64,000 nucleotides of DNA from Defluviicoccus sp. (GCA_029624735.1 JARSSM010000017.1:1-64000), one strand, 5' to 3'. Numbered from the stretch's first letter, positions 44,717 to 55,900 are shown. The notes: generated by a model not told the origin, from the letters alone. Program-made: numbers and translations.

Positions 44717-46510
44717 ATGGTCCAGCAATCGATCAGCGAACGCGTCGTTGAGGGCTTCGGTGTATCGCCGGGCGTGAGCATGGGTGTGGCCTATGTCTTT
44801 GAGGCCGGCCAGATGCGGGTGCCCGAGTACCGGCTGCCGAACTCGCAGATTGAGGCGGAACAGGAGCGCCTGCGCGCCGCCGTGGTCCGCTCCCGGCGCC
44901 AACTGGCGCGGCTCAGGCATCGGCTTGAGGAACGCGCCCGGGCACTCCCGACAGGAGCAACCGAGGATCTCGGCTATCTGCTCGAGGCCTATCTCGAGAT
45001 GCTGCGCGATTCGCGGCTGGTCCGCGGTGCCGAGGACCGGATCGCCAAGGATGCGCTCAACGCCGAAGCCGCCGTCCATCACGAAATTGTCGCCATCTGC
45101 GAGGCCTTCAAGGCCATGCACGACCCCTATCTCGCTGCCCGGGTCGAGGACATCCGTGATGTCGGCAACCGATTGCTCAAACAGCTGACGAAACAGTCCA
45201 GTCCGCAGCTGCCGCCGATGCCAAAGGGCAGCATCCTGATCGCCGAGGAGCTGACGCCGGCCGACGCGGCGCAACTCGATCCGGAAGCCGTTGCCGGGTT
45301 TGCCGCCCAGAGCGGCGGACCGCAAGGGCATACCGCGATCATGGCGCGCGCGCTTGGGCTGCCGGCCGTTCTGGGCGCGAGCGGCCTCCTCGATCGCGTC
45401 AAGACCGGCGATCCAGTCATGATCGACGGCGATCTCGGCCAGATCATCATCCACCCCTCACCCAACTCGGTGTTGTTGTTCCAGCGCCGTGAGGCGGAGC
45501 GGCGGCGCGAGGAGCGCGAACTCAGCCGGCTGAAACGGCAGCCGGCCGTGACCCGCGACGGCACCACGATCAATCTCCTCGCCAATGTCGAGCTGCCGAG
45601 CGAGATGGACAGCGTCATCGAAGTCGGCGCGTCGGGCATCGGCCTCTTGCGCACGGAGTTCCTGTTCCTCAATCACGTGTCGATGCCGACCGAGGAGGAG
45701 CAATACGCTCTGATCCGTCAGCTCATTGAGCGCGCCGGCGGCTATCCGGTGACGGTCCGGACCCTCGATCTCGGCGGTGACAAAGGCGCGGTCTCCTTCG
45801 TCGAGCAATTCGGCTCGAGCGTATCCTCGCCACTCGGGCTGCGCGGGATCCGATTGTCGCTCGCCCGCTCCGAGATCCTTGATGTGCAGTTCCGCGCCAT
45901 CCTGCGCGCCGCACGGCATGGGCCGGTGCGGATCTTGCTGCCGATGGTGACAACGATCACGGAGGTGCGCGCGGCCCGCGACATCCTGGCACGCGCAGCG
46001 CGCCGGCTGCTTCGGCGGGGCGAGGAGCTGCCAGCCGCCCTGCCGCCGCTGGGTGTCATGATCGAGACCCCGGCGGCAGCGCTCACAGCCGACGCCCTGG
46101 CGCAGGGCAGTGACTTCTTCGCCGTCGGCTCGAACGACCTCACCATGTACACGCTCGCAATCGATCGCGCCGACGAGCGGGTCGCACATCTCTACAACAC
46201 GCTCCATCCTGGCGTGCTGCGGATGATCCAGTTCTCGGCCGCAGCGGCGCACCGGGCCCGCATTCCGTTGAGCGTCTGTGGCGAAATCGCGGGCGACCCC
46301 CGCTACACCGCCCTCCTGCTGGGGCTCGGCTTCCGCGAATTGTCGATGGCACCGCCCAGCATCCCGCGCGTCAAACGGCGCATCCTGGCGATCGACCTCG
46401 CCAAGGCTGAGCGGCGGGCACGGATGATCATGGACGAGACGGATACGATGCGCATCCAGATCCTCGTCGATGACTTCAACGCTCCTGAGATCGAACGCGA
46501 CGCCGGCTGA
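44717..46510 (+). CDS. ptsI: PEP-protein phosphotransferase (EI), PtsI-like
   Basis: The 597-residue EI has no N-terminal GAF domain, so it is PtsI-like rather than PtsP. It shows GVSPGVSMGVAYV, the phospho-His205 in GGPQGHTAIMARALGLPAV (the usual RTS before His is PQG), GIGLLRTEFLF, the PEP-binding segment RTLDLGGDK, and the active Cys in PLSVCGEIAGDP. It phosphorylates HPr from PEP. ATG 44717 is chosen; TTG 44711 is an alternative and the ribosome site is weak. It converges with the FAD oxidoreductase, 17 nt between stops. Confidence 0.92.
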   Translation: MVQQSISERVVEGFGVSPGVSMGVAYVFEAGQMRVPEYRLPNSQIEAEQERLRAAVVRSRRQLARLRHRLEERARALPTGATEDLGYLLEAYLEMLRDSRLVRGAEDRIAKDALNAEAAVHHEIVAICEAFKAMHDPYLAARVEDIRDVGNRLLKQLTKQSSPQLPPMPKGSILIAEELTPADAAQLDPEAVAGFAAQSGGPQGHTAIMARALGLPAVLGASGLLDRVKTGDPVMIDGDLGQIIIHPSPNSVLLFQRREAERRREERELSRLKRQPAVTRDGTTINLLANVELPSEMDSVIEVGASGIGLLRTEFLFLNHVSMPTEEEQYALIRQLIERAGGYPVTVRTLDLGGDKGAVSFVEQFGSSVSSPLGLRGIRLSLARSEILDVQFRAILRAARHGPVRILLPMVTTITEVRAARDILARAARRLLRRGEELPAALPPLGVMIETPAAALTADALAQGSDFFAVGSNDLTMYTLAIDRADERVAHLYNTLHPGVLRMIQFSAAAAHRARIPLSVCGEIAGDPRYTALLLGLGFRELSMAPPSIPRVKRRILAIDLAKAERRARMIMDETDTMRIQILVDDFNAPEIERDAG

Positions 46511-46527
46511 GGCGAGACTGCCGCGGC

Positions 46528-47562
46528 TTAAGCAGGGTGAGGCACGCCGCGCGTCGTCGAATACTCGAAGTGCAGCGCTTCGCCGGGATGCACGATCGCA
46601 TAAGCCGCATGGGCGGCGGCCGCGGCCTCGGCAAAGCCGGTGAGGATCAGCTTCAGCTTGCCGGGGTAGCTCGCGATGTCGCCGGCGGCGAAGATCCCAT
46701 CCGGGCCGGCCGAGAAGCTCGCTGGATCGACGGCAATGTGGTTGCGGTCCAGGTTGAGCCCCCACGCCGCAATCGGCCCGAGGTCCTGTGTCAGGCCATA
46801 GAACGGCAACAGCACATCCGCTGCGAGCCGGCGTTCGCCGCCATCAAGATCACGCACGATCACGCCCTTGAGCCCGGTCCCATCCCCCTCGATCGCATGC
46901 AGCTGGTAGGGAACCACGAGTTCGATGCGGCCTGCCTGCGCCAGCGCGCGCAGCTGCTGGACCGACTGCGGCGCGGCGCGAAACTTGTCACGGCGATGGA
47001 CGACGGCAATGCTGGCCGCGACATCGGCCAACGACAGCGCCCAATCGACAGCGGAGTCGCCGCCACCCGCGATCACGACCTGCCGGCCGCGGTAGTCTTC
47101 CCGCCGCCGCACCAGGTATTGCACGCCGGATCCGGCCGGCAGCCCCTCGTAGTCGCGAATCCCGGCAAGCGGCGGCCGGTTCGGGCCGAACGAGCCGACA
47201 CCGGCAGCGATGATGATCGCGGCGGTGCTGATGGAAGTTCCGGCGGAGGTCGTCAGCAGCCAGCCGCCTGCGGTCTGGCGATCGAGCCGAATCACCTGTT
47301 GCCCGAGGTGGTAGACCGGAGCGAACGGTGCCGCCTGTTCCTGCAACCGCTCGACGAGATCACTCGCCAGAATGCGCGGGAAACCGGGGATGTCGTAGAT
47401 CGGTTTCTCCGGATAAAGCGCCGCGCATTGACCGCCGGGCGCATCCAAGGCATCGATAACGTGACAACGCATGTTGAGCATGCCGCACTCGAAAATCGCG
47501 AACAGCCCGACCGGGCCGGCGCCGATAATGGCGACATCCGTCTTGACAGGCGCATCGGTCAT
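46528..47562 (-). CDS. Ferredoxin-NADP reductase-like flavoprotein (TrxR-like fold)
   Basis: This 344-residue two-dinucleotide-domain flavoprotein has the FAD loop IIGAGPVGLFA, GGQCAALYPEKPIYDIPGFP, the NADPH loop IAGGGDSAVDWALSL followed by HRRDKFRA, and GIFAAGDIASYPGKLKLI. It lacks the CxxC redox pair of thioredoxin reductase. This is the pattern of the TrxR-like ferredoxin/flavodoxin-NADP+ reductases. ATG 47562 follows GGAGA. It is divergent from tsaE across about 130 nt. Confidence 0.88.
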   Translation of the reverse strand: MTDAPVKTDVAIIGAGPVGLFAIFECGMLNMRCHVIDALDAPGGQCAALYPEKPIYDIPGFPRILASDLVERLQEQAAPFAPVYHLGQQVIRLDRQTAGGWLLTTSAGTSISTAAIIIAAGVGSFGPNRPPLAGIRDYEGLPAGSGVQYLVRRREDYRGRQVVIAGGGDSAVDWALSLADVAASIAVVHRRDKFRAAPQSVQQLRALAQAGRIELVVPYQLHAIEGDGTGLKGVIVRDLDGGERRLAADVLLPFYGLTQDLGPIAAWGLNLDRNHIAVDPASFSAGPDGIFAAGDIASYPGKLKLILTGFAEAAAAAHAAYAIVHPGEALHFEYSTTRGVPHPA

Positions 47563-47691
47563 GCAAGCGTCTCCGCGCATCGTTATGATGCGAGCGTTTG
47601 TTGTACGGAAACCAACATGATCGGACCGGTCGGAAGGATCAAGAGTGGCGCCGCCGTGCGCGCCGTGGTTGGGCAGGATTACCGGCGAGCG

Positions 47692-48180
47692 ATGGCAGCA
47701 GTGGATCCGTATCTCCTTGACCTTGCGGATGAGGCAGCGACCACGGCCCTGGCGCGAAGGATCGCCGCTCTCTGTCGCTCCGGCGATGTCCTGGCGCTGG
47801 ACGGTGACTTCGGCACCGGCAAGACCACCTTTGCCCGCGCTTTCATCCGTGCGCGCTGCACGGCGGCCGAAGACGTGCCAAGCCCGACCTTCACGCTGGT
47901 GCAGGTCTACCCTGCGGCTGAGGAAGGAGACGCAGCGGTCTATCACTTCGACCTGTTCCGCCTGCGCACCGCCGACGAGGCGCTCGATCTCGGCATCGAG
48001 GATGCATTCGCGGAAGGAATCTCACTGATCGAGTGGCCGCAGCGCCTGGGCCCCCTCCTCCCGCCGGACCGGCTCGATCTCGCCTTCCGATTCGGCAGCA
48101 GCCCAGGATCGCGAACTCTGACCTTGAGCGCACCCGGCGGCGACTTCCTCGCTCGCCTGAAGGAGGCTGGCGTTGTCTGA
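47692..48180 (+). CDS. tsaE: tRNA t6A37 modification ATPase TsaE
   Basis: This 162-residue P-loop ATPase has GDFGTGKTTFARAFIRA (Walker A), VPSPTFTLVQ and YHFDLFRL with a later LIEWPQR. It works with TsaB and TsaD to make threonylcarbamoyl-adenosine at position 37 of tRNAs. ATG 47692 is chosen because homology begins shortly after; ATG 47617 would add 25 residues. amgK begins inside its end. Confidence 0.9.
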   Translation: MAAVDPYLLDLADEAATTALARRIAALCRSGDVLALDGDFGTGKTTFARAFIRARCTAAEDVPSPTFTLVQVYPAAEEGDAAVYHFDLFRLRTADEALDLGIEDAFAEGISLIEWPQRLGPLLPPDRLDLAFRFGSSPGSRTLTLSAPGGDFLARLKEAGVV

Positions 48181-49171
48181 TCGCAGCGCTGCCATTGGCG
48201 CCTTCCTCGCCAGCGCCGGCTGGGGCGGAGCCGCGATCGCACCGCTCGCCGGCGATGCGTCCTTCCGCCACTATCATCGGCTGCGCGACAATGGCGCGCG
48301 GGCGGTGCTCATGGATGCGCCGCCGGAGCGGGAGGACGTGCGCCCGTTCGTCCGCATCGCCCGCCACCTGGGCGGCCTTGGCTTCAGCGCGCCTGCCATC
48401 CTCGCCGCCGACGAGGCGCAAGGGCTCCTGCTGCTGGAGGACTTCGGCGACGATACTTTCAGCCGGTTGTTGCGGCAGCAGGACGCCGAGGATGAGCTCT
48501 ACGCGCTTGCCGTCGATGTGCTGATCCGCCTGCACACCCTCGATCCCGCTGCCGCCATTCCGCAAGCGCTGCCGGCCTATGACGAGCGCCGCCTCCTCGA
48601 CGAGGCGCTGCTGCTCCCAGACTGGTACCTGCCGGCCGCCTGCGGCCGAGCGACGGACGAAGCCGTCCGGCAAAGCTACATCGCCTGCTGGCAGCGCGCG
48701 CTCGCGCCGGTGCTTGCAGAGCCGCACACGCTGGTGTTGCGCGATTTCCATGTCGACAACCTGATGCGGCTCGCCGGGCGCAACGGGCTTGCCGCTTGCG
48801 GCCTGCTCGATTTCCAGGATGCGGTCGCAGGCCCCGCGGCGTACGACCTGATGTCACTGTTGGAGGACGCGCGCCGGGATATCGCTCCAGTGCTGAAAGC
48901 GCGCATGCTGGCCCGCTACCACGCCGGCGTTGCCGCGGCGGCAACGAACACGTTCGCGACCACCTTCGCGACGCTGGCTGCGCAGCGGCACGCCAAGGTG
49001 ATCGGCATCTTTACCCGCCTGTGGCGCCGCGACGGCAAACCGGTCTACCTCGCCCACATCCCGCGCGTGTGGCGGCTGCTTGAGGCCGCGCTGAACCATC
49101 CGGCACTGGCTGAACTCAACGGCTGGTTCAGCCGCCACGTGCCACCCGAAGTGCGCCAATTGCCGGAATGA
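48173..49171 (+). CDS. amgK: N-acetylmuramate/N-acetylglucosamine 1-kinase AmgK
   Basis: This 332-residue aminoglycoside-phosphotransferase-fold kinase has LAGDASFRHYHRL near the N-terminus, LVLRDFHVDNLM (catalytic loop) and GLLDFQDAVAGPAAYDLMSL (Mg-binding Asp). With MurU it makes UDP-MurNAc from recycled cell-wall sugar. The start is TTG 48173 behind AAGGAGG, overlapping the tsaE stop. Its own stop overlaps murU (ATGA), so the salvage pair is translationally coupled. Confidence 0.9.
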   Translation: MSDRSAAIGAFLASAGWGGAAIAPLAGDASFRHYHRLRDNGARAVLMDAPPEREDVRPFVRIARHLGGLGFSAPAILAADEAQGLLLLEDFGDDTFSRLLRQQDAEDELYALAVDVLIRLHTLDPAAAIPQALPAYDERRLLDEALLLPDWYLPAACGRATDEAVRQSYIACWQRALAPVLAEPHTLVLRDFHVDNLMRLAGRNGLAACGLLDFQDAVAGPAAYDLMSLLEDARRDIAPVLKARMLARYHAGVAAAATNTFATTFATLAAQRHAKVIGIFTRLWRRDGKPVYLAHIPRVWRLLEAALNHPALAELNGWFSRHVPPEVRQLPE

Positions 49172-49959
49172 GCACGCCTCGCAGCAGCAGCGGACCGGTG
49201 CGGCCGCGCCGGGCGATGGTGCTGGCGGCGGGACTTGGCGTGCGCATGCGGCCGATCACCGAGCGCATCCCGAAGCCCCTGATCACGATCGGCGGCTATA
49301 CCCTGCTCGACCGCATCCTCGATCGCTTGGGCGCGGCAGGGGTGGCCGACGTGGTGGTGAATGCCTATCACTTGGCGCCCTTGATCACCCGTCACGTCGC
49401 CCAGCGACTCAGTCCACGGATCCAGCTTTCGGTCGAGAGCACGCTTCTGGAGACCGGCGGCGGCATCGTCAACGCCCTGCCGCTTCTGGGCGCGGCCCCG
49501 TTCTATGCCGTCAACGGCGATGTCTTGTGGCAGGACGGACCGGTCCCGGCGCTGGCGGCACTGGCGGACGCATGGGACGCGCGCACCATGGACGCGCTCC
49601 TCCTGCTGCATCCGGTGGCAACCGCGCTCGGCTACCGGGGCCGCGGCGACTTTCATCTGCACGACGATGGCCGGCTGGCGCGGCGCGACGGTGACGACGA
49701 CGCGGCCTACCTGTTTGCCGGCCTGCAGATCCTGCACCCGCGGCTGTTCGCAAATCCGCCACCACCGCCGTTTTCGCTCAACGTCCTGTTCGACCGGGCA
49801 CTGGCCCAGGGCCGCCTGCACGGCGTCGTCAACTCAGGCGGCTGGTGCCACGTCAGCACGCCAGAGGACATCGCGCCGGCCGAGGCCTTCGTTCAGCGCT
49901 GGACTGCCTGCCGGACCGGAGGGCCCGCGGGTGAAGTGGGCGCCGGAGAGTGCGTGTGA
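49168..49959 (+). CDS. murU: N-acetylmuramate-1-phosphate uridylyltransferase MurU
   Basis: This 263-residue nucleotidyltransferase has AMVLAAGLGVRMRPITERIP and KPLITIGG (nucleotide-binding signature), NAYHLAP and VNGDVLW (metal-binding Asp). It makes UDP-MurNAc, bypassing MurA/MurB, and pairs with amgK upstream. The end overlaps addB (GTGA). Confidence 0.92.
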   Translation: MSTPRSSSGPVRPRRAMVLAAGLGVRMRPITERIPKPLITIGGYTLLDRILDRLGAAGVADVVVNAYHLAPLITRHVAQRLSPRIQLSVESTLLETGGGIVNALPLLGAAPFYAVNGDVLWQDGPVPALAALADAWDARTMDALLLLHPVATALGYRGRGDFHLHDDGRLARRDGDDDAAYLFAGLQILHPRLFANPPPPPFSLNVLFDRALAQGRLHGVVNSGGWCHVSTPEDIAPAEAFVQRWTACRTGGPAGEVGAGECV

Positions 49960-52934
49960 GCGCAGCACGCGTCTACAGCGTGCATCCCGGCAACACCTTC
50001 GTCGATGCGTTTGCGCGCGGCCTGCTTGCCAGCGCCGGCCCGGAGCCGGAGGCGCTGACGCGGATCCAGATCCTGCTGCCGACCCGCCGGGCCAGCCGTG
50101 CGCTCGCGGCGGCCTTCCTGCGCCTGCGCGGCGGGCAGCCGCTGCTGCTGCCGTGGATGCGGCCACTGGGCGATCTGGAGGACGATCTCTTTTCGCCCGA
50201 AGAGGAAACGACAGCGGATGAGATGGCCTTCGGCGAAGCGCTGGCCGTGCCGCCCGCGATCTCGTCCCTCAAGCGGCAGCTGTTGCTGACCCGGACGGTG
50301 CTGGCGCTCAAGGGACAAGCGACAACGCTCGATCAGGCAGCCCGGCTCGCGCGCGAACTCGGCCGCCTGCTTGATCAGGCGCAGACGGAACGGCGCGATC
50401 TGGCGGGGCTTGCCGAGCTGATCAAGGGCGAACTCGCCCAGCACTGGCAGATCACCGTCGATTTCCTCGCCATCCTCACCCATAGCTGGCCCGAGATTCT
50501 CGCCGAGGAAGGGTGCGTCGATCCGGCCGAGCGGCGCAACCGGCTCCTGGAGGCACAAGCGCACGCTTGGCGCACCGCGCCACCGCCGGGGCCGGTCTAT
50601 GCCGCAGGGACGACCGGTAGCGTGCCGGCGACCGCCGACCTGCTCGCGGTCGTCGCCAGACTGCCGCAAGGGGCGGTGATCCTGCCCGGCCTCGATGTCG
50701 AAGCCGACGACGCCACCTGGCAGGCCATCCTCGATGATCCTGGCCACCCGCAGTTCGGCATGGCACATCTGCTCGAGCGCATCGAGGTCGACCGCCGGGC
50801 CGTCCGCGAGTGGCCGGCGCCAGACCAGGACCGTTGCGATCCGGCGCGCACCCGGCTGGTCAATCGTGCCCTTCGGCCGGCCGCGTGCAGCGAGATCGTT
50901 CCCGCCGAGCGGACGGCGCTTGCTGCCACGCTCCCGACCGCGCTTGCGGGCCTCACCCGCATCGATTGCCCAAGCGCGGAGGAGGAAGCGCGCGTCGTAG
51001 CCCTGATCCTGCGCCAGGTTCTGGAAACGCCGGGCAAGACCGCAGCGCTGGTCACCTCCAGCCGCACGCTCGCGCGCCGGGTGGCGGGAGAGCTGCAGCG
51101 CTGGGGGATCGCGATCGACGACTCCGCCGGCCGGCCGCTCGGCGCCACCCCCGTCGGCACCTTCCTCCGCCTGGTGGTCGCGACGGTGGCCACCGCGTTC
51201 GCGCCGATCCCGTTGCTGGCGATGCTCAAACATCCGCTCGCGGCACTTGGCTTTCCCGCCGCCGCGGCGCGGGCGAAGGCCCGGGCGCTTGAAAGCCGCG
51301 CCCTGCGCGGGCCGCGGCCGGCACCGGGGATCGAGGGCCTGCGTGCCGCACTCGGCGCCGAAGCTGCGAACGCGCACGAACTCCTTGCCGCGATCGAGCG
51401 CGCCACGGCGCCCTTGCGCCACGAGATGGAGAGGCAGCGCGCGCCGCTCATCGATCTCCTGCGCGCCCATGTCGAGACGGCTGAGGCGCTCGCCGCAAGC
51501 ACGACCGAGACCGGCGCCGAACGCCTGTGGAGCGGCGACGACGGTGAGGCTGCGGCGCAATTCTTGAGCCAGCTCGCCGATGCAGCAGCCGCCCTGGGGC
51601 CGATCCCGCCCGCTGACTACCCCGAGCTCTATGACGTCCTGCAAACGGGCTCCGTCGTCCGCCCCAGCTTCGGCGGTCATCCACGGCTTGCGATCTGGGG
51701 TCCGCTCGAAGCCCGCCTGCAGCATGCCGACGTGATGATCTTAGGTGCGCTGAACGAGGACAGCTGGCCGCCGCAGGTGCCGCCCAACCCGTGGATGGGC
51801 CGGCAAATGATGAAGGAGTTCGGCCTGCCGCTGCCGGAACGGCGGATCGGCCTGTCGGCGCACGATTTCGCGCAAGCCGCAGCGGCACCGGAGGTCTATC
51901 TGACGCGGTCTCGGCGTGAGGAGGGTGCGCCTACGGTGCCAAGCCGTTGGCTCCTGCGCCTTGGCCTCTTCACCAAGGGAACCGCCTGGGAATCCTCGAA
52001 TGCCGCCGCCGCCGACCGCTGGCTGCACTGGGCGCGGGATCTCGATACGCCGGCCAGCGAACACGCGATCGCGATCAGCCGCCCGGCACCGACGCCCCCG
52101 GTTGCGGCGCGGCCGCGCCGGCTCTCGGTGACACAGATCGACACCTGGATGCGCGACCCCTACGCGATCTACGCCCGCCACATCTTGGCATTGCAGGCAC
52201 TGGACCCGATCGATGCGGATCCGGCGCAGGCTGAGTATGGCGCGGTCGTGCACCAGGCGCTCGATGCGTTCCTTCGCCGCTATCCGGACCGGCTGCCGGC
52301 TTCGGCACTCGAATGCCTGCTGGCGGAAGGCCAGACCGCCTTCGGCCGTCTCGTCGACCGGCCGGGCGTGCGCGCGTTCTGGTGGCCGCGGTTCGAGCGC
52401 ATCGCGCGCTGGTTTCTCGACCAGGAGCGCCTGCGCCGGCCTGGCTTGACCGCTTGCGCGACCGAGATCACGGGCGAGATGAACCTTTCCGCCCCTCTCG
52501 GCCCGTTCCTGTTGACGGCCAAGGCGGACCGCATCGACGTGCTGGCCGACGGCACGCTCGCGATCATCGACTACAAGACCGGCAGCGTTCCGAAGAAGGG
52601 AGAGGTCGAGGCGGGCCTTTCGCCGCAGTTGCCGCTTGAGGCGGCGATCGCGCAGGCCGGCGGATTTGCCTCCGTCCCGCGCGCACGTGTCGGCTGCCTG
52701 GAGTACTGGCGCTTAAGCGGCGGGATACCGCCCGGCACGATCGAGGCGATCAACAGCGGCCCCGAACTCGTTGCCGCCGCGGCGGCCGGCCTTGAGCGCC
52801 TGGTTGCCGCCTTCGATCGCGAGGAGACGCCTTATCTCTCCCAACCGCGCCCGGCCGCCGCGCCGCGCTACAGCGATTACGGCCACCTGGCGCGGATCAA
52901 GGAATGGTCCGCGGGCGCGGAGGATGACGGATGA
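49956..52934 (+). CDS. addB: Double-strand break repair protein AddB
   Basis: This roughly 992-residue subunit of the AddAB helicase-nuclease has a helicase-like N-terminal region (LLPTRRASRALAAAFLRLRG) and a C-terminal PD-(D/E)xK nuclease: YGAVVHQALDAF, then ADGTLAIIDYKTGSVPKKGE and SPQLPLEAAIA. It processes DNA ends for RecA-dependent repair. GTG 49956 follows GGAG and overlaps murU; GTG 49950 is two codons earlier. addA overlaps its stop (ATGA). Confidence 0.92.
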   Translation: MSAARVYSVHPGNTFVDAFARGLLASAGPEPEALTRIQILLPTRRASRALAAAFLRLRGGQPLLLPWMRPLGDLEDDLFSPEEETTADEMAFGEALAVPPAISSLKRQLLLTRTVLALKGQATTLDQAARLARELGRLLDQAQTERRDLAGLAELIKGELAQHWQITVDFLAILTHSWPEILAEEGCVDPAERRNRLLEAQAHAWRTAPPPGPVYAAGTTGSVPATADLLAVVARLPQGAVILPGLDVEADDATWQAILDDPGHPQFGMAHLLERIEVDRRAVREWPAPDQDRCDPARTRLVNRALRPAACSEIVPAERTALAATLPTALAGLTRIDCPSAEEEARVVALILRQVLETPGKTAALVTSSRTLARRVAGELQRWGIAIDDSAGRPLGATPVGTFLRLVVATVATAFAPIPLLAMLKHPLAALGFPAAAARAKARALESRALRGPRPAPGIEGLRAALGAEAANAHELLAAIERATAPLRHEMERQRAPLIDLLRAHVETAEALAASTTETGAERLWSGDDGEAAAQFLSQLADAAAALGPIPPADYPELYDVLQTGSVVRPSFGGHPRLAIWGPLEARLQHADVMILGALNEDSWPPQVPPNPWMGRQMMKEFGLPLPERRIGLSAHDFAQAAAAPEVYLTRSRREEGAPTVPSRWLLRLGLFTKGTAWESSNAAAADRWLHWARDLDTPASEHAIAISRPAPTPPVAARPRRLSVTQIDTWMRDPYAIYARHILALQALDPIDADPAQAEYGAVVHQALDAFLRRYPDRLPASALECLLAEGQTAFGRLVDRPGVRAFWWPRFERIARWFLDQERLRRPGLTACATEITGEMNLSAPLGPFLLTAKADRIDVLADGTLAIIDYKTGSVPKKGEVEAGLSPQLPLEAAIAQAGGFASVPRARVGCLEYWRLSGGIPPGTIEAINSGPELVAAAAAGLERLVAAFDREETPYLSQPRPAAAPRYSDYGHLARIKEWSAGAEDDG

Positions 52935-55900
52935 GCGACGTCAGCGCCATCCGCACCCCCGACCCGATGGAGGCGCAGCGCGGTGCCGCCGATCCCACCG
53001 CTTCGGTCTGGGTGGCTGCATCGGCTGGCACCGGCAAGACCAAGATCCTCACCGACCGCGTGCTCAATCTGATGCTCGCCGAAACCAGGCCGGAGCGCAT
53101 CCTCTGCCTCACCTTCACCAAGGCGGCGGCAGCCGAGATGAGCAGCCGCATCACCGAGCAGCTGGCGCAGTGGGCCGTTGCCGACGACGAAGCGCTCAAG
53201 GCCGCGCTGCACGCCCTTGTCGGCCACCCCGTCGAGGCGGAGACGCGGGTCCGGGCGCGAAAACTGTTCGCCCACGTCCTGGACACGCCCGGCGGCATGA
53301 AGATCCAGACCATCCACGCCTTCTGCCAGTCGCTGTTGGGCCGCTTTCCGCTCGAAGCCGGCGTCGCCCCGCATTTTGCCATCGTTGACGACCGCGACGC
53401 GGCAGAGCTGATGCGGAGCGCCCGCGACAGCGTGTTGCGCCGCATCGGGGACGAAACCGATCCCCTCGCCCGCGCGCTGGCGGACCTGACGCCGTACCTG
53501 CAGGAGGTGGGATTTGCTGCCCTCAGCGCCGCGCTGACCCGTGAGCGCGGGCGGATCGCCGATCTGATCGAGCGCCATCAGGGCGTGGAGCCGGCCATCG
53601 CCGCGATGCGGGCGCTCCTGCGCAGCCCGGAGGGAACGACGGTCGCGAGCGTGCGCGCCGACGCCTGCCGGGACGAGGCCTTCGATGAGGACGGCCTGCG
53701 GCACTGCGCGGCCGCGCTCGCGGCCGGCTCCCAGGCCGATCAGGCGCGCGGCGCCGCCATCGCGCTCTGGCTGCAGGCATCGGCAGCGGAGCGCGACCCG
53801 CTGTTCGAAGGCTACCTCCGGCAGTTCCTGACCGAGAAGTCCCTGCCGCGCAAGACTCTCATCACCCAAACCGCACTCAAGCGCGCGCCCGGGGCGCAAG
53901 AGATCCTGATCCGCGAGGCCGAACGGCTGCGCGCTGTCCTCATACAGGGCCGGGCAGCGGTCACGGCTGAGGCCACCGCCGCCGTCATGCGGCTCGGCAG
54001 CGCCCTCCTGGCCGAGTACCAGGCGCAAAAGCGCTACCGCTCGCTCCTCGACTACGACGACCTGATCCACAACTCCGAGCGCCTGCTCGAGGGCGGCTTG
54101 AACGCAGCCTGGGTGCTGTACAAGCTCGACGGCGGCATCGACCATGTCCTGATCGACGAGGCGCAGGACACCAGCCCCGACCAGTGGCAGGTCATCCGGG
54201 CGCTGACGACCGAGTTCTTTGCCGGCTTGGGCGCGCGCGCGTCAGGCCGCACGATCTTCGCAGTCGGTGACGTCAAGCAGTCGATCTTCAGCTTTCAGGG
54301 CGCCGATCCCGATCATTTCATCCGTAATCGCGCCCATTTCAGCGACCACGTCCGGGCCGCAAACGAGATCTGGCGGCCGATTGACTTAAGCGTGTCGTTC
54401 CGCTCGACCCGCGCCGTGCTGGCGGCCGTTGACGCGGTCTTCTCATTGCCCAGGGCCGCCGCCGGTGTCGCCCTCGACGGCACGGCCATCGTGCACCAGG
54501 CCTACCGTCAGCGCGACGGCGGCTCGGTCGAGGTCTGGCCACCGGTCGCCAAGCGCACCACGGACGTTGAGGAGCCGTGGATGCCGCCGACCAGCCCGAT
54601 CGAGGGCGATGCGCCACAGCTACGCCTGGCACGGATCATCGCGCGCCGGATCGCCCGCATGATCGAGAGCGAAACGCTGGCCTCGCGGGGCCGGCCGGTC
54701 CGCGCCGGCGACATCATGGTCCTCGTGCGCCGACGCACCCCCTTCATCGCCGAACTGGTGCGGACGCTGAAAAGCCTGCGCGTCCCCGTCGCCGGCATCG
54801 ACCGCATGGTGCTCTCGGAGCAGATCGCGGTGATGGATCTGGTCGCGCTGGCCCACTTCGCGCTGTTGCCGACCGACGACCTGACGCTTGCAACCGTGCT
54901 CAAGAGCCCGCTGATCGGCCTCGACGAGGAAACGCTGTTCCGCCTCGCGTACGGACGGACCGGGAGCCTGTGGCAGGCACTGAAGGTGGCTGCCACTGAG
55001 ATTCCAGCCTGCGCCGCCGCGCGCGACACGCTTGCCGATGTGCTTGCGTTCGCAGACGCCGTCCCGCCGTTTGAGTTTTTCACCCGCGTGCTCGGCCCGC
55101 TCGACGGGCGCCGAAAGCTGGTCGGCCGCTTGGGCCGTGATGTTGAAGAGGCGATCGGCGAACTCCTCCAACTTGCCCTCAGCTACGAGCGCACGCACGT
55201 CCCGTCCCTCCAGGGTTTCTTGCACTGGTTCGAGACCGGAACGGTGGAGATCAAGCGCGATCTCGAACAGGGCGACCGTGATGCCGTGCGGATCATGACG
55301 ACGCACGGCGCCAAGGGCTTGCAAGCGCCGATCGTGTTCCTGCCCGACACGCTGCAGCTGCCGAACGCAGAGAAGGCACCACCGATCCTGTGGCCGGCGC
55401 TGCCCTCGGGCGAAAGCATGCTGCTCTGGCCACCGAAGCGGGAGTACCGGGAGGAGATTGCCGAGGAGGAATATGCGGCCAAGCGCGACCGCGAGATGCA
55501 GGAATACCGCCGGCTGCTCTATGTCGCGATGACGCGGGCGGAGGATCGGCTGATCGTCTGCGGCTGGCAGACCGGCAGCACGTGGTCGGACGACTGCTGG
55601 TACGCCTTGATCACCGATGCCTTGCAAGCGGCCGGGGAACGGCTCGGCCTGGTCACGGAAGACGACGCTGCCCTTGCCGCCGACCGGGAATTCGACGGTG
55701 CCGCCAAGGTGCTGCGCTTCAGCTACCCGCAAGAGTCCGAACCCCGTCCCGAGCCGGCGCCCGCACACCATGAACTGCCACCGTTGCCGGCCTGGGCCCG
55801 GACGCCTCCGGACGCAGAGGCAGCGGCGCCACGCCCGCTCACGCCGTCGCGCGCCGGCGGTCCCGCGGCCGCGCCCTCGCCGCTCGACGATGCCGGGCAG

